The notes under the pieces were generated by a model. That model searched no databases. It was given only the letters and a program-made list of their open reading frames with translations, and was not told the DNA's origin. This document shows, one piece after another, positions 13,686-18,955 of a stretch of 18,955 bases of DNA. Position numbers and translations under genes: made by a program. The stretch's first letter is position 1. Each line of letters begins with the position of its first letter. Source of the stretch: Nitrospirota bacterium (GTDB taxonomy: Bacteria > Nitrospirota_A > Leptospirillia > Leptospirillales > Leptospirillaceae); the NCBI GenBank assembly GCA_027335985.1, contig DAHWGX010000064.1:1-18955 (forward strand), in the 5' to 3' direction.

Positions 13686-13760
13686 AACCTTTCTTGCGAC
13701 AGACAGATCGTGGGATGCTTGTTCGAACCAGATTTTCGCTCCGAAGATATCTTCTTCAAG
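13557..13760 (-). pseudogene. HEPN-domain protein remnant (toxin of a HEPN-MNT pair)
   Basis: On the minus strand, codons running down from 13760 read EEDIFGAKIWFEQASHDLS, then ARKVLALEEYYLVVFLCQQS, LEKALKSLAKVLD and KKHFLRSLLA. This is the characteristic HEPN order: W..A..DL..A, a tyrosine-containing helix, then QQ..EKALK and H..L. HEPN proteins beside MNT nucleotidyltransferases are ribonuclease toxins or their partners. No ATG/GTG/TTG starts the frame: a TGA lies immediately before it, overlapping the end of the MNT gene. HEPN similarity stops after about 68 codons, where the sequence joins another gene's 5' end, although the frame itself stays open to 13425. Both ends look damaged. Confidence 0.65.
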
Positions 13761-14068
13761 TCACATGAAGAACCAGCCCTTCCGAAAGGATCTTTCTCTT
13801 AAAGGCATTGGGTCTGTTCAGTCTCGCCGCCCATTCATCCGGAGTGTAGACGATGACGTCGACATCTCCTCCCCATCCGGAAAAATACGGCCAGATGTGT
13901 TTCGCTCTTTCGTGAATGCCCTCGCGGCTCTCCATGACGACGAGAAGATCCAGGTCAGAATGGCGGGTGGCCGTCCCCTTTGCGGCCGATCCAAAGAGAA
14001 GGACGGCATCTCCTTACGGACAAGGTCCCCCATCCTCGTCGGGCAAAATCCCTGATTTCCCGAGACAT
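13756..14068 (-). pseudogene. Frameshifted MNT-family nucleotidyltransferase (antitoxin of a HEPN-MNT pair)
   Basis: Minus-strand coding sense is spread over three frames. It starts at the ATG complement 14066-14068 with MSREIRDFARR, continues in a second frame as MGDLVRKEM, and in a third frame carries the nucleotidyltransferase core, GSAAKGTATRHSDLDLLVV, followed by HIWPYFSGWGGDVDVIVYTP and NAFKRKILSEGLVLHVT. The GSxxxG...SDxD motif is the metal/nucleotide site of minimal nucleotidyltransferases. In HEPN-MNT systems the MNT partner neutralises the HEPN toxin, in studied cases by AMPylation. The HEPN remnant follows immediately on the same strand. About 104 residues would be restored by two one-base corrections, a normal size for the family. 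Confidence 0.72.
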
Positions 14069-14886
14069 TCTCGTCAAAGCCCCTCCCCATCGGACTGTCC
14101 CATCCAAAGATCGGTAGTCCGGTCGAATGACACGCGAATTGTTGGTCGAAAACGCTCTGTTCAAACACTCAAAACTCCGGGATTCGCGAGGAGAATCCTA
14201 GCGGACCCTTCGAATTATTCGTTCCAGGACGAATTGCCACAAGAATATGGGTTTGCCCCCTAATGTTGCATACTCTTCGGCGGGAGGGGATTCCCCCCGG
14301 AACGGAATCGATCGGTTCGTCGGGGGTCAAACAAGAGGGAACCTGGTGGAAAATAAATATGCCCGGGTGCAGGCATTGACCCGTATCTCCGCCGTTTGAG
14401 CACCGGAGATGCGGAAACGGCTCGCCGGTTTCTCCATCCCCCAAAGTGACCGGTGGATTTCTGCCCCATTCCGGCTCGTTCAGGACCTCATTTTGGTCCC
14501 TTCCGAAACGAAGTCTCTCGCCCATCCGAAACTTTCATGAACCCCTCGCCGTGCCAGCCGTGCAAACCGGGCCCTCCCCCAGAATCGGACGACGACCGAG
14601 GGGGACTCCGGCCGGGGAGGAAATCATAATCGTCTCCTTCCCGGTCGGCGAATTCCGGGAATTCCGGACCCAGCCAGGAAGGATCGAATTCGGGAATTCT
14701 TCTGCCGACTGGAGTTCAGGGTCTTTGATACCAGAAAAAACATTCTGCGGGCACCCGGGACCAAAAATTTACCTTCCCGTCACGCTCCCGCCATGCAGAA
14801 TTTACCCAATCTTCAAATGAGGATGGGATCATCTCCATCGTGAAGGGATTCATCCGGAAGCTGGGTCATCCATAAAAGGAGAAAAA
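14069..14886. other. ~820-base region without a recognisable gene
   Basis: Frames of 100-120 codons exist on both strands but none shows a domain, good codon pattern or Shine-Dalgarno. A short frame at 14127-14201 reads MTRELLVENALFKHSKLRDS and stops; it may be a gene stump. The stretch follows the decayed HEPN-MNT pair and is probably eroded accessory DNA. Confidence 0.4.
14650..14699. repeat. Cluster of GAATTC repeats
   Basis: GAATTCCGG occurs twice in tandem (14650-14658 and 14659-14667), and 18 bases later the palindrome GAATTCGGGAATTC variant appears (14686-14699). There are four GAATTC words in 50 bases. It could be a protein-binding dyad or a chance slippage product; no gene depends on it visibly. 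Confidence 0.4.
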
Positions 14887-15615
14887 ATGAATGCATTTGC
14901 CTATCTCATGAAGGGCGGACCGGTCATGTATATTCTGCTGCCCATGTCGGCGGTGGCGCTGGCCGTGAGCATCGAGCGCCTCGTCGTCCTGAGACAGGAG
15001 AAGGTCCAGACGGAAAGGGTTCTGTCGGTCCTGAGAAAGAACGTGAAGGAGAAGCTTGACCCGAAGTCGGTGATCGCCATGATCAAGGAGTCCTACCGGT
15101 CCGAGAACTTCATCGTCAGCAAGATCCTGAAGCTGTTCGTGGAGTCGGAGCTCGAAGGGGAAAAGCTCGAGTACCTGATCGAGGCGGAGGCGGTGCTCGA
15201 GGAAAAGAAGCTCAAGGAGCGGATGTGGATCCTGGACACCGCCATCACCATGGCGCCGCTCCTTGGTCTTCTGGGAACGATCATCGGAATCGTCGCTTCC
15301 TTCCACGTCATGTCGATCTCCGGGCTCGGAAAGCCCACCCAGATCACGGGCGGTGTTGCCGAGGCTCTGATCGCCACCGCGACGGGGCTCGTCATCGCCA
15401 TCGTCTCCCTGGGCTTCTACAACTTCCTCTACAAGTGGATCACCGGGATCAAGTCCTCCCTCGAATCAGCGGCGCGGCTCATCACCATCCTCCACCGGCC
15501 GATCCGCGAGGCCTACCAGTCGTCGCCCGAACTTGCGGATTCCCGGAGCTCCTCCGCGGTGGTCAAGGGAATCCAGACCGCCTTCCGCGCGGAGAAAAGC
15601 TCATCCCCGGCCTGA
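14887..15615 (+). CDS. exbB: ExbB/TolQ-family proton channel subunit
   Basis: Inner-membrane subunit of the proton-driven motor that powers TonB, 242 residues. Helix 1 is near residues 13-35 (MYILLPMSAVALAVSIERLV), followed by a long cytoplasmic helix pair (about 40-110). The conserved helix-2/3 region reads LDTAITMAPLLGLLGTIIGIVASF and then VAEALIATATGLVIAIVSL, the MotA/TolQ/ExbB signature. AAAAGGAG lies 6 bases before the ATG. It begins the exbB-exbD-tonB block. Adjacency to tonB and a receptor supports ExbB rather than TolQ. Confidence 0.92.
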   Translation: MNAFAYLMKGGPVMYILLPMSAVALAVSIERLVVLRQEKVQTERVLSVLRKNVKEKLDPKSVIAMIKESYRSENFIVSKILKLFVESELEGEKLEYLIEAEAVLEEKKLKERMWILDTAITMAPLLGLLGTIIGIVASFHVMSISGLGKPTQITGGVAEALIATATGLVIAIVSLGFYNFLYKWITGIKSSLESAARLITILHRPIREAYQSSPELADSRSSSAVVKGIQTAFRAEKSSSPA

Positions 15616-15700
15616 CGCGGGATCCGGGCAGGGACGGTCGTGGGGTGCGAATGTCGGCCGACCGTCCTAGAAGTGACGACAAGAACAAGGAGATTTTTTC

Positions 15701-16120
15701 ATGAGGCTATTTCGCGACGGGGGCGAGGAGTCCCCGAAGGCGCGGATCGAACTGATCCCGATGATCGACATCATGTTCTTCCTGATGGTGGTCTTCATTT
15801 TCATCTCGATGTCGCTGATCAAGCTGAACGGGGTGACCGTGGCCCTGCCGAAATCGGCGGCCCACCCCTTGAAGCAGGTGCCGAAGATGATCAACATCAC
15901 CATAACCGAGGAGGGAAAGATCCTCTTCGAGAACACCCCCGTGAACCGGGCGGGACTCAAGGAGCATCTCTCCGCCCTGCTTTCGGACAAGACGGCGAAG
16001 TACGAGGTGATCGTGAGCGGGGACAAGGACTCGAAGCTCCAGCGGCTGGTCGACGTCATGGACCTCTGTAATTCGATGGGCTTCTCGAACGTCTCGATCC
16101 GCTCCGAGGATCTTCACTGA
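15701..16120 (+). CDS. exbD: ExbD/TolR-family biopolymer transport protein
   Basis: 139-residue partner of ExbB with one membrane helix (about 19-40) and a periplasmic domain. The essential aspartate is Asp23 in IPMIDIMFFLMVVFIF, the residue that takes up and releases protons. The periplasmic part shows the family's INITITEEGKILFENTPVN and YEVIVSGDKDSKLQRLVDVM. AAGGAG precedes the ATG. The gap from exbB is 85 bases, and the stop overlaps the tonB start by one base (TGATG). Confidence 0.93.
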   Translation: MRLFRDGGEESPKARIELIPMIDIMFFLMVVFIFISMSLIKLNGVTVALPKSAAHPLKQVPKMINITITEEGKILFENTPVNRAGLKEHLSALLSDKTAKYEVIVSGDKDSKLQRLVDVMDLCNSMGFSNVSIRSEDLH

Positions 16121-16782
16121 TGGGGGCCGCCGGAAGCACCCCCGTCGCCTCCGGAAACGGACGGTCCTTTTTTCCGTGGGCCCTGGGCGGGGTCCTCGTC
16201 TTCGAGGCCCTTCTTCTGGCCGCGCTCCGGGTTCCCGTGAGCGCCCCGCCGCCGCCTCCTCCCTCCTTCAAGGTGGCGCTGGCTCCTCCGCCCCCGCCTC
16301 CCAAGCCAAAGCCTCCGGCGCCCAAGCCCAAGGCGAAGCCCCGGATGGTCCACAAGACCGTGGTCCGGCATCCGGTCACCCCGCCGGTTCTTCCCGCCCA
16401 GACGGCAACCGCGACCAATCTTCTCGCCGCCTCCGCAGGAACGTCTGTCAACATGAGCTGGGGGGAGGGAACCCCCTCCTCCGGCGGAGGGGCAGGCTAT
16501 CTTCCTCCCCGTCTTCTGACGAAGGTCGACACCGACGCCCTCTACACGGAGAAGATGAAGGCCGACGACGAAGAGGGGGACGTGGTCATTGATCTCTGGA
16601 TCGATGCCTCGGGGAAGATCACCCGCTCGAAGATGGTCGTCCCGTCGGTCTGGGACGACATGAACAGGATCGCCGAAAACGTTCTCAAGCATCTCTCGTT
16701 CAAGTCCGCGACCCAGAACGGGCAAGCCATCCCGGGAAAGTTCGAGCTCAATTTCCGGTTCCGGATCCGCAATACGGGGTGA
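16120..16782 (+). CDS. tonB: TonB-family energy transducer
   Basis: 220-residue TonB protein that carries energy from ExbB-ExbD to outer-membrane receptors. It has one N-terminal membrane helix (about 19-38), then a proline/lysine-rich spacer (PPPPPP, PKPKPPAPKPKAKPR at about 40-75) that spans the periplasm. The C-terminal domain (about 130-218) includes EEGDVVIDLWIDASGKITRS and FELNFRFRIR. The HxxxS-type motif of E. coli TonB helix 1 is not obvious, as in many non-enteric TonBs. The ATG overlaps the exbD stop by one base, so translation is coupled. Confidence 0.9.
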   Translation: MGAAGSTPVASGNGRSFFPWALGGVLVFEALLLAALRVPVSAPPPPPPSFKVALAPPPPPPKPKPPAPKPKAKPRMVHKTVVRHPVTPPVLPAQTATATNLLAASAGTSVNMSWGEGTPSSGGGAGYLPPRLLTKVDTDALYTEKMKADDEEGDVVIDLWIDASGKITRSKMVVPSVWDDMNRIAENVLKHLSFKSATQNGQAIPGKFELNFRFRIRNTG

Positions 16783-16871
16783 GGAACCGGGGGTGAATTC
16801 CCTCTGACCGGATGCGAGGAAAAAGAGGAGACGATGGCGGGGGCACGACGTCCCGTCGAAAGGATCGCGAC

Positions 16872-17720
16872 ATGAAGAAAAAGATTTCCTCCGGGTGGGA
16901 GGGGATCTCAGGGGCCAACACCCTGGCATACCCTCCCCGACCGGAAGACGGAATCGTGAGTCCCGCCGGGAAGAGTTCCGCGTCATCCTGGGGGGGGCGG
17001 GCCAGCGTTCTGGTGGCCGACACGGACGAGACGCTTCACAAGACCGTCTATCGACGATTCGATCTGGATCAGGCCGTATTCACCATCGCGTCGGCCTTCG
17101 ACGGGGAGGAGGCGGTCTGGATGCTCCGGAAGTTCCAGGCATCGGGCGACTGCGACCGCCTGCTGGTGGTCGCCGACGTCCACCTTCCCCGGCGGAGCGG
17201 TCTCGACCTGTGCCGGTTCGTCCGGTCCCAGGAATCCCTGGCGTCCATTCCGTTCCTGATGGTCGCAGGGGAGGGGGATCTCCACGAGCTGTGTCTGGAG
17301 AGTCTCGGGGCGGGGGCGGACGACTATCTCCCGAAACCTTTCAGCGCGCGGGAATTCGAGGCTCGCCTCGGCGCTCTCTGGAGGCGTGTGGAACGCGAGG
17401 ACAGGAAAGGGGACGACTATCCGTTCGACCGGATCCAGATCGGAAATCTGGTGGTGGATACGCAGAAGTACGAGGTCCGTCTTCACGGAAAGGGCATCCA
17501 TTTGAGCCACAAGGAATTCCTCGTGTGCGTCGTCCTGGTCTCGAAGATCGGGATGGTGGTGCGCCACGAGGAGTTGTTCCAGTCCGTCTGGGGTGAGGAC
17601 CATATGGTGGGCAAGGAGAATCTGAAGGTCCATGTCCACGCTCTCCGGAACAAGCTGGTCGGGGGCCCGAAGATCGAGGCGATCCGCGGCGTGGGATACC
17701 GCATGAAGGCAGAATCCTGA
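16872..17720 (+). CDS. Orphan OmpR-family response regulator next to tonB
   Basis: 282-residue regulator; I chose the ATG at 16872 (AAAGGA 8 bases upstream) over 16812, which has no Shine-Dalgarno. A 40-residue hydrophilic extension precedes the receiver (about 45-165). Phospho-acceptor Asp102 (VVADVHLP) and Lys155 (GADDYLPKPF) are kept, but the switch Thr/Ser position is Ala132. The winged-helix domain (about 185-280) shows EELFQSVWGED, KVHVHALRNKL and AIRGVGYRM. It resembles the PhoB-like regulator of this window, as a distant paralogue would. No kinase is adjacent. Its position between tonB and a receptor gene suggests control of this uptake block. Confidence 0.85.
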   Translation: MKKKISSGWEGISGANTLAYPPRPEDGIVSPAGKSSASSWGGRASVLVADTDETLHKTVYRRFDLDQAVFTIASAFDGEEAVWMLRKFQASGDCDRLLVVADVHLPRRSGLDLCRFVRSQESLASIPFLMVAGEGDLHELCLESLGAGADDYLPKPFSAREFEARLGALWRRVEREDRKGDDYPFDRIQIGNLVVDTQKYEVRLHGKGIHLSHKEFLVCVVLVSKIGMVVRHEELFQSVWGEDHMVGKENLKVHVHALRNKLVGGPKIEAIRGVGYRMKAES

Positions 17721-18020
17721 CGCGTAGCGCTTCGTGGGCCCTCCCTTCGATTTTCACGACTTTTTTCCCTTTGCTCCACCTTCCCTCCATCAAAATTCAT
17801 AAAGGCCGCCCGGCCACTCTTCCTCCTTTTGCCATGTCACCAAGAACCCACCGGATCTGGAAAATCCGCCTTTTTTTATTAAGGTTGAAAGGTTTTTTCG
17901 CTTTTACCCAGGGTTAACCGTCCGGACATTCCGCTCCGTCAGAATCCTCTGCCAAGGCACCTTATGCCTGTTTTTCGATCGCATCACCTTACGTTCAAAA
18001 CCCACATCAAAGGAGATTCG
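17721..18020. other. 300-base leader region between the regulator and the receptor
   Basis: Besides the terminator at 17852-17877 the stretch is AT-richer than its surroundings and contains poly-T runs. I see no clear -35/-10 pair, Fur box or riboswitch. The receptor has AAAGGAG 6 bases before its ATG. Confidence 0.4.
17852..17877 (+). terminator. Rho-independent terminator of the tonB block
   Basis: CGGAT (17852-17856) pairs with ATCCG (17864-17868) around a 7-base loop, followed by CC and seven T bases (17871-17877). It lies 130 bases after the regulator stop, so the receptor is probably transcribed separately. Confidence 0.5.
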
Positions 18021-18955
18021 ATGTTTTCCTTAAGAAAGAAGATCGCCTGGCTCGTGGCCCCGGGGATTGTCTGGGGCGGGCTGGCGACCGATGTCTGGTC
18101 GGCTCAGGAGCAGTCCCAGCCGGCCAAGTCCCAAGTTCCTGCCAAACCCGACGCCGCGCCGTCTATCCTGTACGGCAACATCCGCTCGGTCAAAGACCAT
18201 GCGACCCTGTCGGGGGTTCCGATCGAACTCGAAAACACGACCACGGGGCTTCTGATCAAGAAGGAGAGCGATTCCCAGGGGGCGTTCATCTTCTCGAACC
18301 TTCCTCCCGGGGACTACAAGGTCCTGGTGGGCGGAGGCAACTATTCCGTCCAGAGGAAGGAGGGGCTCCTGAAGGCCGGAACGATCGGCCAGATGGATTT
18401 TGCCGTGAACAAGCTCAGTCAGGGAACCTCCGAGATCCTGGGTAAGATCTACGAGGGGCACGGGGACCACAAGGTGCCGCTGGTCGCGAATCTCGCCGTG
18501 AAGAACCGGAAGACGGGAGAAGTCTACCAGGTGGCGTCCTCACCCTCCGGGGAATTCGACCTGAAGAACGTGCCGTCGGGAGATTATCTTCTTTCCGCGG
18601 TGAAACGGGGCTATCTGCCGTATTCGCAGGAGATCGCGGTGCGGGGAACGACCAAGGCCGACGTGAACCTTGAGATCAACACCCTGGCGCAGGCGAACAT
18701 CAACGCGTCCGGGAACAAGAAGATCAAGGACACGACGGGAGCCATCACGATCGTCGACCACAAGACCTTCGAGACGTGGCAGACGACGGGGATCGGGTTC
18801 GCGCTGTCGAACCAGCCGGGCATCAACTACTATTCCCGGTCCGGAGCGAACGGCGTCACGGGCGGCATGAACTACTTCACCTGCCGGGGCTACAGCACGG
18901 GCGGATCGAACACGGCACCCTCCGGGGGCTCCAACATCGAGTTCGAGGTCGAAGG
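18021..18955 (+). CDS. TonB-dependent receptor with carboxypeptidase-regulatory-like repeats (5' part)
   Basis: The window ends inside this gene after 311 codons. Residues 1-28 form a signal peptide (MFSLRKK..., cut near VWSA). Two carboxypeptidase-regulatory-like beta domains follow, the first with GVPIELENTTTGL and GAFIFSNLPPGDYKVLV (about 50-130), the second with VANLAVKNRKTGEVYQ and GEFDLKNVPSGDYLLSAVKR (about 140-215). A plug-type segment begins near 235 (DTTGAITIVDHKTFE, NQPGINYYSRSG, CRGYS). This layout is that of TonB-dependent transporters with N-terminal extensions. It lies downstream of exbB-exbD-tonB and likely imports a metal complex or other large ligand; the ligand is not deducible. 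The barrel is outside the window. Confidence 0.87.
   Translation, partial: MFSLRKKIAWLVAPGIVWGGLATDVWSAQEQSQPAKSQVPAKPDAAPSILYGNIRSVKDHATLSGVPIELENTTTGLLIKKESDSQGAFIFSNLPPGDYKVLVGGGNYSVQRKEGLLKAGTIGQMDFAVNKLSQGTSEILGKIYEGHGDHKVPLVANLAVKNRKTGEVYQVASSPSGEFDLKNVPSGDYLLSAVKRGYLPYSQEIAVRGTTKADVNLEINTLAQANINASGNKKIKDTTGAITIVDHKTFETWQTTGIGFALSNQPGINYYSRSGANGVTGGMNYFTCRGYSTGGSNTAPSGGSNIEFEVE

Noticed and set aside
14169..14525. A 118-codon minus-strand frame upstream of the MNT remnant
   Set aside because: I considered it as a third toxin-antitoxin partner, but it has no recognisable motif and looks like non-coding drift.
1..18955. CRISPR arrays, rRNA or tRNA genes
   Set aside because: I saw no regularly spaced repeats and no cloverleaf or rRNA-like conserved sequence on either strand.

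Overview
The window is chromosomal DNA of roughly 60% G+C from a Gram-negative (diderm) bacterium. It encodes an outer-membrane porin, an ExbB-ExbD-TonB system and a TonB-dependent receptor. Gene content and style fit an environmental, metal-exposed bacterium such as the acidophilic Leptospirillum/Nitrospirota group. That placement is an impression from general familiarity, not a demonstrated assignment.

Layout. (1) 138-2340, minus strand: a likely operon of an MTH1187-type thiamine-binding protein, a small membrane protein and a DHA2-type MFS exporter. An insertion-element-like hairpin lies just past its end at 90-130. (2) 2341-3108: a 770-base gap without a convincing gene. (3) 3109-10321, plus strand: a phosphate block, namely a DcaP-like porin, an OmpR/PhoB-type response regulator, then pstS-pstC-pstA-pstB-phoU. 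Five 11-base Pho-box repeats precede pstS, and a strong hairpin separates pstS from pstC. (4) 10498-12414: a metal-efflux module with a CDF transporter and an RcnR/CsoR-family repressor, each with its own sigma70-like promoter overlapped by a G-tract operator. Between the CDF promoter and its start codon sits a ~385-base structured RNA that I recognise as a HEARO/IscB omega-RNA element lacking its iscB gene. (5) 12415-14886: a decayed region with a frameshifted TPR protein gene, a 5' fragment of a secreted-protein gene, and on the opposite strand the remains of a HEPN-MNT toxin-antitoxin pair. (6) 14887-18955: exbB, exbD, tonB, an orphan OmpR-type response regulator and the 5' part of a TonB-dependent receptor that runs off the window.

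How it fits together. The porin would admit phosphate (or other anions) to the periplasm, PstS would bind it, PstCAB would import it and PhoU would signal sufficiency. No PhoR-type kinase is present here. The TonB block would energise the adjacent receptor.

The most interesting signal is the HEARO element. It lies exactly between an intact Shine-Dalgarno (AAGGAG, 10593-10598) and the CDF start codon, whose ATGA matches the known HEARO insertion rule and an IscB target-adjacent motif. The presumptive guide is therefore the CDF leader itself, and the metal-responsive promoter should transcribe guide, omega-RNA and transporter as one RNA. A second AAGGAG at the omega-RNA 3' end, followed by the terminal hairpin, may now serve as the transporter's ribosome binding site.
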